A stretch of DNA of 64,000 nucleotides, taken from assembly GCF_004801255.1 (NCBI RefSeq), contig NZ_CP036295.1:929001-993000 (forward strand). Reading direction: 5' to 3'. The translations under genes and the position numbers were made by a program. Origin of the DNA: Desulfovibrio desulfuricans. Lineage in GTDB: Bacteria > Desulfobacterota > Desulfovibrionia > Desulfovibrionales > Desulfovibrionaceae. Of the stretch, positions 25,431 through 32,341 are shown piece after piece. How positions within the stretch are numbered: the first letter of the stretch is position 1; each line of letters begins with the position of its first letter. Below the pieces are notes generated by a model that searched no databases, had not been told where the DNA came from, and was given only the letters and a program-made list of their open reading frames with translations.

Positions 25431-25742
25431 CTAGAATCCCAGTCCCAGCATACCCAGCAGCAGGGTCATGATCTGGTTGAGGGCCGAGGGCGGCAGGTGG
25501 TCGCCCCATGCCGGAAATAACAGGGGAACAATGATGAGCCGGCCAGCAACCTCCCAGCCAAAGAGCAGGGTGAGCATCCAGCCCAGAAACGAACGCCACA
25601 AGCGCAGCAGGCTGGCGGGCCCGCCGCTGACCTCCGCCTCGTTGATGCGGCTCTGGGCTTCATTTTGCTGGCTGCGGTCGGGCAGCATTTTGCCCACAAC
25701 GCCGGAGATGCCGCCAATGAGAGTGCCGAGCAGGGACCACAT
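25431..25742 (-). CDS. Phage holin, 3TM type
   Basis: The protein has 103 aa and starts at ATG 25742 behind GGGAGG, just after the endolysin stop. It has a hydrophobic N-terminus (SLLGTLIGGISGVVGKML), a polar middle (DRSQQNEAQSRINEAEVSGGP) and two further hydrophobic segments (FLGWMLTLLFGWEVAGRLIIVPLLF and ALNQIMTLLLGMLGLGF). The RLWRSFLGW turn resembles the SWRP-like loop of three-TM holins used by phages and gene transfer agents. It would permeabilise the inner membrane so the endolysin can reach peptidoglycan. Confidence 0.65.
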   Translation of the reverse strand: MWSLLGTLIGGISGVVGKMLPDRSQQNEAQSRINEAEVSGGPASLLRLWRSFLGWMLTLLFGWEVAGRLIIVPLLFPAWGDHLPPSALNQIMTLLLGMLGLGF

Positions 25743-25743
25743 G

Positions 25744-26427
25744 CTAGTTGGCCTCCCGTTCGAGGTCGGCGAGATACTGGGCCAGGGCCTTGACCCGGTT
25801 GCGCCAGCCATCAAGAAAAACCTTCAGCGAGGGACGCCTTGCGGCCAGGTCGCGGTAAAAGGCGTCGCGCAGGCGCAGTATCTGCCGGGCGGCAAACCAG
25901 TGCAGATTGGCCGATTCAAGGGCTTCGGCCAGCTCCGTCGTGCGGCTGCCCGCGATGCCGTCCTCGGCAATGGGGGTGTAGTGGTCAAGCTGGGCTTCGC
26001 CCACGGCGTTCATGCCCCGCTGCATCTGGCGGACAGCCCTCCCTGGCCCCATGTTTACCGCGCCGTCGTACAGCGTGACGGCCAGGGGCAGGGGCAGGGC
26101 CGCGCAACCCAGGGCATCCCAGAAATGCCTTTTGAACAGGGCGGCGGCCTGAGCCCGCGTGCAGGCCCGGATGTCGTCGGCGTCCACATCGCCGTCCATG
26201 TCCAGATCAAGGCCGCAATAGGCGCAGCTCGCGGTGCGGGCGTTGGAGCAGTCGTCGCAGGTTTTATGCTGGCGCAGGCATTCCTGGCGGGCCTGTCGGG
26301 CAAGATCCTGCACCCAGCGCAGCGAGACCCCATAGTTGGTCAAGCCGCCCGGATCAGCCGGATGGTCGGTCAGTCCGCCTTCCCACTGGGCGGTGAATGC
26401 ATGGGCTGTTTCAAACATGTTTGTCAT
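25744..26427 (-). CDS. GH108-type phage endolysin with EF-hand/dockerin-like insert
   Basis: The protein has 227 aa and starts at ATG 26427 behind AAGGAG. AQWEGGLTDHPADPGGLTNYGVS at residues 13-35 is the GH108 (peptidoglycan hydrolase) signature, with Glu16 as the catalytic acid. Between ~45 and ~90 there is an inserted Cys-rich piece (C50, C57, C60, C68, C71), then DLDMDGDVDADD (74-85), a perfect 12-residue EF-hand calcium loop. The domain resumes with IRACTRAQAAALFKRHFWDALG and LYDGAVNMGPGRAVRQMQ, then a C-terminal helical bundle. It is the first gene of the lysis set and lies downstream of a terminator and a palindrome. Confidence 0.88.
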   Translation of the reverse strand: MTNMFETAHAFTAQWEGGLTDHPADPGGLTNYGVSLRWVQDLARQARQECLRQHKTCDDCSNARTASCAYCGLDLDMDGDVDADDIRACTRAQAAALFKRHFWDALGCAALPLPLAVTLYDGAVNMGPGRAVRQMQRGMNAVGEAQLDHYTPIAEDGIAGSRTTELAEALESANLHWFAARQILRLRDAFYRDLAARRPSLKVFLDGWRNRVKALAQYLADLEREAN

Positions 26428-26503
26428 GACGCTCTCCTTGCTTTGTTGGCAGCCACAGCGGCGGCGTGTGCACAACATGCCAAAAAGCGGGCCGCGCGTA
26501 AGA

Positions 26504-26517
26504 CTGAAACGTTTCAG
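26504..26517. promoter_or_regulatory. 14-bp perfect palindrome matching the Cra/FruR operator core
   Basis: CTGAAACGTTTCAG lies in the 160-nt gap between the terminator of the activator gene and the start of the endolysin gene, where the late/lysis promoter should be. TGAAACGTTTCA is the known consensus of Cra (FruR) and close to many LacI-family operators. It may instead be the binding site of the Mor-like activator. I could not identify an adjacent -10/-35 pair with confidence. Confidence 0.5.
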
Positions 26518-26588
26518 CAGGGCAAAAGCCTTGCCTGGAGCCGGTTTGAGCGCAAAAACGCGCGTAATTGCGCAGGTGGGCGCAAAAA

Positions 26589-26610
26589 AAGCCAGCAAAT
26601 TTGCTGGCTT
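26589..26610 (-). terminator. Rho-independent terminator after the Mor-like activator gene
   Basis: A 22-nt perfect palindrome (AAGCCAGCAAA/TTTGCTGGCTT) is followed on the minus strand by TTTTTTTGCG, and on the plus strand by AAAATTTTTG. It ends the early transcript (27523 to 26647) and so makes the late operon dependent on its own promoter. Confidence 0.85.
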
Positions 26611-26646
26611 AAAATTTTTGTCGGGGATGCGTGCGCCTGATTTGCG

Positions 26647-27279
26647 TCAGTGGCTGGCGTCGGGCCTGTCCGTTGCGGGCCGGGCGGAGTCGCCAAGCTT
26701 CATGAGCAACCGAGTCTGCGGTGGAACGGAGTTTTCCTTTTTCAAAATCTGCCAAACGCGGCGGTCAGATATGCCGTGCCGGCGGGCCAGACTGGACACT
26801 GCCGCCGTGCTGCTCGCGCCCCGCCGGGTGCTGCGCGAAAAATCCCTGGTGATGTCGCGTTGGCGAAGGCGGTTCATCAACGCCGAACAGCGCGGCACGT
26901 ACAGGCTGGTGCCGCCAAAAACCGCCATAAGCTTGCGCAGGCACGCAACCCCCAGTTTTTTGCGTAGCGAGTGCCCTTTGTCCTTGGGCAGGCTGCGCGG
27001 CACACGGATGCTCTGACCGCCAAAGCCTTGCAACACCAGCCAGAACTGGTGCAGGTCATTGAGCGCCGTCCATATCTGGCGGGCATTGTCCGGCAGGTGC
27101 TTGATGAGGCAGCGCCACTGTCGTTCGTCATCGTTTCTGCTCAGGGCGTCGCCCCAGGCGCTGTCCTTCTTGCATCGTTTGCACCCCCTGCCTGCTGCGG
27201 CAGGGGGTGTTTTATCCATTTGAACCGCTTCCGCCGGTATATGCTCCGGCGCGTCGGCTTCAATCCGCCTATTGGTCAT
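26647..27279 (-). CDS. Mor-like transcription activator of the phage cluster
   Basis: The protein has 210 aa; the ATG at 27279 has GGAGA upstream. The C-terminal half has the Mor/C family pattern: GGTSLYVPRCSAL, RDITRDF, then an HTH AVSSLARRHGISDRRVWQILKKE (~160-182). In phage Mu, Mor and C bind inverted repeats and recruit RNA polymerase to middle and late promoters. A second copy of the FGGxSxxVPR motif occurs upstream (86-95 and 121-130), so the oligomerisation domain may be duplicated. The N-terminal ~60 residues carry a CxxC (33-36). Place between repressor and late genes fits an early-to-late switch. Confidence 0.75.
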   Translation of the reverse strand: MTNRRIEADAPEHIPAEAVQMDKTPPAAAGRGCKRCKKDSAWGDALSRNDDERQWRCLIKHLPDNARQIWTALNDLHQFWLVLQGFGGQSIRVPRSLPKDKGHSLRKKLGVACLRKLMAVFGGTSLYVPRCSALMNRLRQRDITRDFSRSTRRGASSTAAVSSLARRHGISDRRVWQILKKENSVPPQTRLLMKLGDSARPATDRPDASH

Positions 27280-27523
27280 AGCGCGTCTCCACAATAGGGC
27301 AGGTGCGCGCCAGGATGAGATATGCGGGTAATACCGGCGGTGCGGGCGGGGTTTGCGAGCGGGGAGGGGCCTGCGCTGGGGCTTCCTGCTCTCTCTGGCT
27401 GGCCAGCAGACGCAGGTGGTCGATTACAAGGCGCAAAACCGGTTGCTGGAATGCACACACGCCTGAGTGTAAGGAATCCAGCACAGCGCTCAGGTTTTGG
27501 ATATCGTCATAAAATGCGGACAT
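27269..27523 (-). CDS. Small early protein of the phage cluster, unknown function
   Basis: The protein has 84 aa. The start is the ATG at 27523 with GGAG 6-7 nt upstream; a TTG four codons earlier is possible. The N-terminal half is helical (FYDDIQNLSAVLDSLHSGVCAF, then LRLVIDHLRLLASQREQ) and the C-terminal half is Pro/Ala-rich. It is the first gene of the early leftward transcript and overlaps the activator gene by 11 nt. It could be an anti-repressor or helper of the Mor-like protein, but no family is recognised. Confidence 0.55.
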   Translation of the reverse strand: MSAFYDDIQNLSAVLDSLHSGVCAFQQPVLRLVIDHLRLLASQREQEAPAQAPPRSQTPPAPPVLPAYLILARTCPIVETRYDQ

Positions 27524-27595
27524 GCTATGCTCCAAAAATAGAAAATTAAATTACCGGGCCGTAAAATAGAAAAATCATTATTTTGGTAGATAGTC

Positions 27596-27729
27596 AAGGA
27601 AAAGTTTTAATAATAAGAAAAGTTTTAACATGCTTATTTAATTTAATAAATATGATAAATATGTGGCAAATTTAGCGAAGTGTTAATACATATTAAAAAG
27701 TTTTCTTTGTGCTTTAAGGAAAACTTGAA
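27596..27729. promoter_or_regulatory. Divergent AT-rich control region with four AAGTTTT-centred repeats
   Basis: The 331-nt gap between the early gene and the repressor is strongly AT-rich, in contrast to its GC-rich surroundings. Four related elements occur: AAGGAAAAGTTTTAA (27596-27610), AAGAAAAGTTTTAA (27615-27628), AAAAAGTTTTCTTT (about 27695-27708) and, inverted, AAGGAAAACTTGAA (27716-27729). They look like operator half-sites for the S24 repressor set around the early promoter. Individual -10/-35 boxes are hard to single out in such AT-rich sequence. Confidence 0.5.
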
Positions 27730-27854
27730 TTTAATTGAAAACAAATATAGGTATGCATAAACGGAAGCGCCAATTTATGAAATAAACGTTTGGAGCGGGA
27801 TTGGATACTGCTGTTTGACCGGTCTTTGAAGCAATAAAAAAACAAGGGATAATC

Positions 27855-28529
27855 ATGAAGACAGCGCAAGCGCCCCTGATATCGGCATTCGGCGCACGTA
27901 TGCGTCAGCGCAGGGAAAACCTGGGTTTGCACAAGCAGGTTCTTGCAGAGGCGGTGGGGCTGAGTTTGACGACCATCCAGCAGTACGAGAATGGGCAGCT
28001 GCCCAAGGGCAGCCATGCGGTGCGCCTGGCCGACGCCCTTGACTGCTCGCTTGACTGGTTGCTGGCAGGGCGCGGAGATTGCGGCGGCGGCATCGTGGAT
28101 ACGGCCGAAGCGCGGCTCATGATGGTGCCCATGGCCGAGGCCCGCCTGTCAGCGGGTACGGGCAGCTTTGAAACGGGCGGGGACGTGTTGCGGCATTACG
28201 CCTTCAGGTGGGATTTTTTGCGGCGCAAGGGCAACCCGGCGCAAATGGTGCTGCTGCGTGTTGCGGGCGACAGCATGCGGCCACGCATTGTAAACAACGA
28301 CGTGGTGCTCATAGACCAGAGCCAGCGTGAGCCCATACCCGGCAGAATTTACGCCGTGGGCGTGGAAGACATGGTGTATCTCAAGGTGCTGGACGCCATG
28401 CCCGGCAAGCTCATTCTTACCAGCATCAACCCCGATTTTGCACCCATTGAGGCAGATACCAGCGACCAGCTGGCGGGCATGGTGCGTATTATCGGCAGGG
28501 CTGTGTGGGTGGGCAGAGAGCTTGATTGA
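27855..28529 (+). CDS. LexA-like phage repressor (XRE HTH + S24 peptidase)
   Basis: The protein has 224 aa. The N-terminal XRE helix-turn-helix (~14-70: RRENLGLHKQVLAEAVGLSLTTIQQYENGQ) binds DNA. The C-terminal S24 domain (~90-220) has the self-cleavage Ala-Gly (A100-G101), catalytic Ser140 in AGDSM and Lys177 in VYLKVLD. DNA damage and RecA would trigger self-cleavage and derepress the divergent early genes. It is intact, so control is probably still functional. It is the only plus-strand gene of the cluster. Confidence 0.92.
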   Translation: MKTAQAPLISAFGARMRQRRENLGLHKQVLAEAVGLSLTTIQQYENGQLPKGSHAVRLADALDCSLDWLLAGRGDCGGGIVDTAEARLMMVPMAEARLSAGTGSFETGGDVLRHYAFRWDFLRRKGNPAQMVLLRVAGDSMRPRIVNNDVVLIDQSQREPIPGRIYAVGVEDMVYLKVLDAMPGKLILTSINPDFAPIEADTSDQLAGMVRIIGRAVWVGRELD

Positions 28530-28619
28530 GTCGCGTTTGCCCGTGTCTGCTCGCGTCGCGCGCGGTTGGGGCAAACGGCTCAGTGTGTGTGGCTGCGCAG
28601 CAGGCGTGACGCAGGCTGC

Positions 28620-28877
28620 TCAGCTCTTGGGGGCAACGCCCGGCGCCGCAATTTTGTCCATATCGTGCTCGCTGGCAAGGTTGCGGTTCCATGCGCGGAT
28701 GGCTGCACCCTGCGATACAGACCACTGTTGCGATGTTTGCCCGCAAGAGCAGACAACGCGCCACACTTCCTGTTTGCGGCCAGGGGGAAGCAGGGATTCC
28801 AGATGAACATTGGTTCCGCCGCAGACAAGGCAGGGGCGGATTGTGTGTGGATCAAGCTCTTTCATATATGGCAGCAT
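28620..28877 (-). CDS. Lar-like restriction alleviation / zinc-ribbon protein
   Basis: The protein has 85 aa. IRPCLVCGGTNVHLESL...VVCSCGQTSQQWSVSQGAAIRAWNRNL fits the Lar-type single zinc ribbon (CxxC...CxC, then AIxAWN). Lar in the Rac prophage modulates type I restriction of incoming DNA. The start at ATG 28877 is favoured (weak GGGCAAAG upstream) over ATG 28865. It is convergent with the repressor and at the right edge of the phage-like cluster. Restriction alleviation is not proven for this branch. Confidence 0.55.
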   Translation of the reverse strand: MLPYMKELDPHTIRPCLVCGGTNVHLESLLPPGRKQEVWRVVCSCGQTSQQWSVSQGAAIRAWNRNLASEHDMDKIAAPGVAPKS

Positions 28878-29064
28878 AGCAGCTTTGCCCAGGCACCACA
28901 AGGACCGCCTCCGTGCTGGTGCAGACAGCGCTGGAATATGGAAAAAAATAAATCTCGGCGGCAGAACAATTCTTAACGCTTCGTTGACGCGATAATTTGC
29001 ACTGTAAGGCCGCACGCGACATGTGGCGCTGTGCAATTTTTTTACGTACCTTTTTGGAGGAACT

Positions 29065-29454
29065 ATGCGTTATCTGCTTATCATGCTCGTGTCCCTGATG
29101 CTTGCCGCCCCTGTCTATGCCGCCGGAACCACCGACGCTACCGCCGCGCCCGCCGCCCACAAGACCAAGCACGTGACAAAAGCCGCCCCTGTGGATACGG
29201 TAGCCAAAGCTTTGGCCGCTGCCAACAAAACCCCTGTGTCCGTGACCGGTACCATTGTGGAACCCATGCAGGGCAAGAAAAACGGCTACATCTTTGACGA
29301 CGGCACAGGCCGCATGACCGTGGTTTTGGGCAAAAAGGCCGCCGCTGCCGCTCACCTCGAAGCGCAGAGCAAGGTTCACCTGACCGGCGTTATGGTCGTC
29401 AAGGCCGGCAAAGAAGGCGTGATGGCTGTGCGTAAGGCTGAAATGCAGCAGTAG
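29065..29454 (+). CDS. YgiW/YdeI-type periplasmic OB-fold (BOF) protein 1
   Basis: The protein has 129 aa and starts at ATG 29065 behind TTGGAGGA. It has a signal peptide (MRYLLIMLVSLMLAAPVYA, cleavage near AYA-AG) and an Ala/Thr/Lys-rich linker. A bacterial OB-fold follows (~60-129: VSVTGTIVEPMQGKKNGYIFDDGTGRMTVVLG...KVHLTGVMV). YgiW/YdeI/VisP family members are periplasmic stress proteins, in enterics linked to antimicrobial peptide and oxidative stress and often encoded with the QseBC two-component system. A strong terminator follows it. Confidence 0.8.
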   Translation: MRYLLIMLVSLMLAAPVYAAGTTDATAAPAAHKTKHVTKAAPVDTVAKALAAANKTPVSVTGTIVEPMQGKKNGYIFDDGTGRMTVVLGKKAAAAAHLEAQSKVHLTGVMVVKAGKEGVMAVRKAEMQQ

Positions 29455-29483
29455 CCAGCTTCTATTGCAACAGATTGCGATGG

Positions 29484-29528
29484 TTTCCGATGTCCGCAGG
29501 CTGCGCCACAGTGCGCGGACATCGGAAA
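29484..29528 (+). terminator. Rho-independent terminator after BOF protein 1
   Basis: A 14-bp perfect stem (TTTCCGATGTCCGC 29484-29497 / GCGGACATCGGAAA 29515-29528) is followed by TCTTTTTG. It separates the first BOF gene from the downstream BOF-regulator-kinase-efflux run, which therefore needs its own promoter in 29530-29620. Confidence 0.9.
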
Positions 29529-29623
29529 TCTTTTTGCCCTGTCACCTTCAACTACCTGTCCTGTCTCTGCCACAGAATATTTCTATCCACCCGGCGGCGC
29601 AGCCCGGCCTTTCGGAGAACAGT

Positions 29624-30073
29624 ATGCAAACAGTGCGGCCCGCCCTTTGTTCCATGCTTTTGTGCCTGGTGTTCAGCCTTGTGTTTTTGAATTGGCAAAC
29701 CGCGTGCGCGGCAGGGTTTGAAGGGCCTGGGGTTGCGGCCACAGTAACCCGGGCCGTTGACGTGCTTGGCGCGCAGGACGACGCCCCCTGCGAGCTTGAG
29801 GGGCATCTGGTGGAAAAGCTGCCCCGCCGCAAGCACCGCTACCTGTTTGAAGACCACAGCGGGCAGGTTGTGGTTGAAATAGACAACAAGGTTTTTGAGC
29901 ATCTCACCATCACCCCCAAGGACAAGGTTCGCCTGCTGGGCCATGTGGACTGGAACCGCAAGCGCCTCAACGAGGTTGAGGTGGATTCGCTCTCCATTAT
30001 CGGCCCCATTACCGCCAAGGATATGCCGGAGGTCGCCCCCGCCCCCCAAAAGTCCGGCCCGGCGAGGCGCTGA
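29624..30073 (+). CDS. YgiW/YdeI-type periplasmic OB-fold (BOF) protein 2
   Basis: The protein has 149 aa. The start is ATG 29624 with CGGAG upstream; a longer reading from 29465 crosses the terminator and is rejected. It has a signal peptide (~residues 1-30: ALCSMLLCLVFSLVFLNWQTACA) and an OB-fold of the BOF family (~57-130: CELEGHLVEKLPRRKHRYLFEDHSGQVVVEIDNKVF...KDKVRLLGHVDWNRKRLNEVEVDSL). It is directly followed by the response regulator (start 2 nt after its stop), the same order as ygiW-qseBC. It may act as a periplasmic partner of the sensor kinase; that is inference. Confidence 0.8.
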   Translation: MQTVRPALCSMLLCLVFSLVFLNWQTACAAGFEGPGVAATVTRAVDVLGAQDDAPCELEGHLVEKLPRRKHRYLFEDHSGQVVVEIDNKVFEHLTITPKDKVRLLGHVDWNRKRLNEVEVDSLSIIGPITAKDMPEVAPAPQKSGPARR

Positions 30074-30074
30074 C

Positions 30075-30785
30075 ATGCCCATTGCCATTTTGCTTGTGGA
30101 GGACAACGAGGACATCCTCGCCAATCTCTACGCGTTTCTTGAGCCGCTGGGCTATGAACTCGACTGCGCCCGCAATGGCAAAACCGGCCTGTCCATGGCG
30201 CTTGAGCAGCATTTTGACTGCATCGTGCTTGACGTGATGCTGCCCGGTCTTGACGGTATAAACCTGTGCCGCGCCCTGCGCGAAAAGCATCAGCGCCACA
30301 CGCCAGTCATCATGCTGACCGCAAGGGATGCCGTGGCCGACAGGGTGCAGGGTCTCGAAGCCGGGGCGGACGACTACCTCGTCAAACCCTTTGCCCTCAA
30401 GGAACTCGAAGCCAGAATACGCGCGCTGTTGCGCCGGGGGCGCATGTCGGCCGCCAATGCCGCCGATGGCGGCGCAGTGTGGACCTACGCGGATATGACA
30501 TTCAATGCGAGCGAGCACTGGGCCGAGCGTCAGGGCCGCCGTCTGCGCCTGAGCCCCACGGGTTTTCGCATCCTTGACGAGCTGGTGCGCGTTGCGCCGG
30601 GGCTTGTGCGGCGAGAAGATCTCGAGCACAGTCTGTGGGGCGACGACCCGCCCGAAGGCAGCGCCCTGCGCACGCACATCCACGAGCTGCGGCGCGAGCT
30701 GGATAAACCCTTTGCCTTGCCCCTGCTGCACACAGTGCCGCATGTCGGCTACCGGCTGAGCACCGACCCCGGAGAAACCGACTGA
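30075..30785 (+). CDS. OmpR-family response regulator
   Basis: The protein has 236 aa. The receiver domain (1-120) has acidic pair ED at 9-10, phospho-acceptor Asp near 52 (CIVLDVMLPGLDG), Thr in MLTAR and Lys in LVKPF, all intact. The C-terminal winged helix (~135-232: LSPTGFRILDELVRVAPGLVRREDLEHSLWG...LRTHIHELRRELDKPF...LLHTVPHVGYRL) is the OmpR/PhoB DNA-binding domain, although the transactivation loop is short. Its stop overlaps the kinase start by 1 nt. It likely controls the downstream efflux genes, as BaeR or QseB does in enterics. Confidence 0.92.
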   Translation: MPIAILLVEDNEDILANLYAFLEPLGYELDCARNGKTGLSMALEQHFDCIVLDVMLPGLDGINLCRALREKHQRHTPVIMLTARDAVADRVQGLEAGADDYLVKPFALKELEARIRALLRRGRMSAANAADGGAVWTYADMTFNASEHWAERQGRRLRLSPTGFRILDELVRVAPGLVRREDLEHSLWGDDPPEGSALRTHIHELRRELDKPFALPLLHTVPHVGYRLSTDPGETD

Positions 30786-32341
30786 TGCGCAGGCCTCCCA
30801 CCCCTCGCGTTTACGCTGCAGACGGCTGTGCCGCCTCTCCCCGCCGCAGGACGAGCATTCGTCGCCGCCTGCTGGCGGCTTTTGTGTTTTTGGCCCTGCT
30901 CATGAGCGCGGCCCTGGGGATAGTGGGGCGGCTGTCGTTTGATTCGCTGGGAACCTACCTGGTGGGCTGGCACGCCAGACCGGTGATGGAAGCCTTTATC
31001 GAGGCGGAAAAGCGCGCCTGGGAGGCTGAAGACAACGGCGGAGGCAATCTGTACTACGGCGAAGACCTCGCGGTGGTCATGCATTGGCGTTTTCTTGTAG
31101 GCAAGCAGGTGCCGCAAGAGTGGCGGGATATGCCCGACGGGCTGCATTTCATCAACCACATGGAAGAATTTATTCTTATCGAGCGCAGGGACGACGTCAT
31201 CTATGTGCTCAACGGCGGCACCGGCGCGTTTTTGGCGCTGAAAAAACGTCTCAACCGCATTTTGTTGCTCTGCGCCGTCAGCGGGCTTGGGCTGGCCGTG
31301 ATATTGGCTGCGGTCATGAGCCGCCGCCTGACAGGGCCGCTGAGCAGGCTCACGACGGCGGTAGAGGGGCGCTCCACCGCGTACCTGCAGGCCGGTGCGC
31401 AGGAGTCTGGCGCGAGTGCGCAGCCCATCCCCCTGACGGGGCTGGACGATGAGGTTGGCGTGCTGGCGCGGGCCATCGCCGCGCGCGAGGAGGCCCTGCA
31501 ACGCTTTGTACAGCGCGAAAGCAACTTTACCGGTGATGTGAGCCACGAGTTGCGCACGCCGCTTACGGTCATGCAGGGCGGCCTGGAAATTCTGGAGCTG
31601 CAGCTGCAACGCCTGCCTCAGGGGGAGAGTCTGTCGCCCGTGGTGCAGCGTCTTTTACGTACCACAGGTCGCATGACCAATACCGTGCGCACCCTGCTGA
31701 TGCTGGCCCGCCGTCCGGAAGAAATCGAATTTCATGAGCTTGACTGCAGTGCCCTCCTATGGGGCATAGTAGCTGAAATGGCGGGTGATGCCGTGTTGCG
31801 TCTGGCAGGCCAGCCTGGCCGGAGCGGATCTGACGGCAGCGCCGCCGCTTGCCCGGCCAAAGGGGCGGCGACAGCCGCTTGCAGCGCTGCGAGTCTTAAC
31901 CGTACCGCGAGCCTGCCGGGTGACGGCGCGGTCGGTCATCCGCCGTTCAGCGGGCCGGAACAGCGCCCGCCCGTGGTGCTGCAGGCGGATATAGCCTCAG
32001 GCGTGCTGGTGCGCGGGCAAAAAGAGCTTGCGGGCATCGTGTTTAACAATCTGCTGGACAACGCCTGCCAGTACACGGAAAATGGGTGCGCCACAGTGGC
32101 TCTCACTCCGGGCGAACTGTGCGTGCGCAACAGCGGGCGCATCCCGTCCGGCGTGGATATTTTTGCCAGGGGCGTGCGTTGCGCGCCCAAGGCTGGCAGT
32201 GGTGCGGGCCTCGGGCTTTCACTTGCGCTCAGGGCATGCGAGCGGCTTGGATGGCAGCTTGATCTTGTCTCTGACCCGGCAGGCGGCGAAGCTGTGTTTC
32301 GCGTAACATTTACTCCTCTATCGCAGGGAGTTGACATATAA
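30785..32341 (+). CDS. Membrane sensor histidine kinase
   Basis: The protein has 518 aa. After a basic N-terminus come TM1 (~27-46), a periplasmic sensor (~47-155) and TM2 (~160-178). A HAMP segment (~179-240) includes a long linker. The dimerisation domain has GDVSHELRTPLTVM (His ~255). The ATPase domain has an N-box NLLDNACQYTENG (~420). The G1 box is altered (LCVRNSGRIPSG in place of DxGxG) and an Ala/Gly-rich insert (~342-390) splits the usual spacing. A GAGLGLSLA G2 box is intact. This is a BaeS/QseC-like arrangement. It overlaps the adaptor gene by 1 nt (TAATG). Confidence 0.9.
   Translation: MRRPPTPRVYAADGCAASPRRRTSIRRRLLAAFVFLALLMSAALGIVGRLSFDSLGTYLVGWHARPVMEAFIEAEKRAWEAEDNGGGNLYYGEDLAVVMHWRFLVGKQVPQEWRDMPDGLHFINHMEEFILIERRDDVIYVLNGGTGAFLALKKRLNRILLLCAVSGLGLAVILAAVMSRRLTGPLSRLTTAVEGRSTAYLQAGAQESGASAQPIPLTGLDDEVGVLARAIAAREEALQRFVQRESNFTGDVSHELRTPLTVMQGGLEILELQLQRLPQGESLSPVVQRLLRTTGRMTNTVRTLLMLARRPEEIEFHELDCSALLWGIVAEMAGDAVLRLAGQPGRSGSDGSAAACPAKGAATAACSAASLNRTASLPGDGAVGHPPFSGPEQRPPVVLQADIASGVLVRGQKELAGIVFNNLLDNACQYTENGCATVALTPGELCVRNSGRIPSGVDIFARGVRCAPKAGSGAGLGLSLALRACERLGWQLDLVSDPAGGEAVFRVTFTPLSQGVDI

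Larger units (their letters stand above)
11757..28877. mobile_element. Short-tailed phage-like cluster: defective prophage or gene transfer agent
   Basis: About 17 kb hold a complete packaging, head, short-tail and lysis set on the minus strand, plus a divergent S24 repressor and a Lar-like gene at the right end. The gene order and the capsid, cement and Bbp19-like proteins recall Bordetella podovirus BPP-1. The tubular, fibre and internal proteins recall T7-like phages. The Mor-type activator recalls Mu. There is no integrase, transposase, excisionase, replication or recombination gene, no tRNA at either edge, and I could not find flanking att repeats. All structural genes look intact. A gene transfer agent such as Dd1 of D. 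desulfuricans would fit this content; a decayed prophage is the alternative. Confidence 0.8.

Noticed and set aside
11600..29060. Flanking att repeats or tRNA target
   Set aside because: No matching direct repeat or tRNA gene could be found by eye at either edge.
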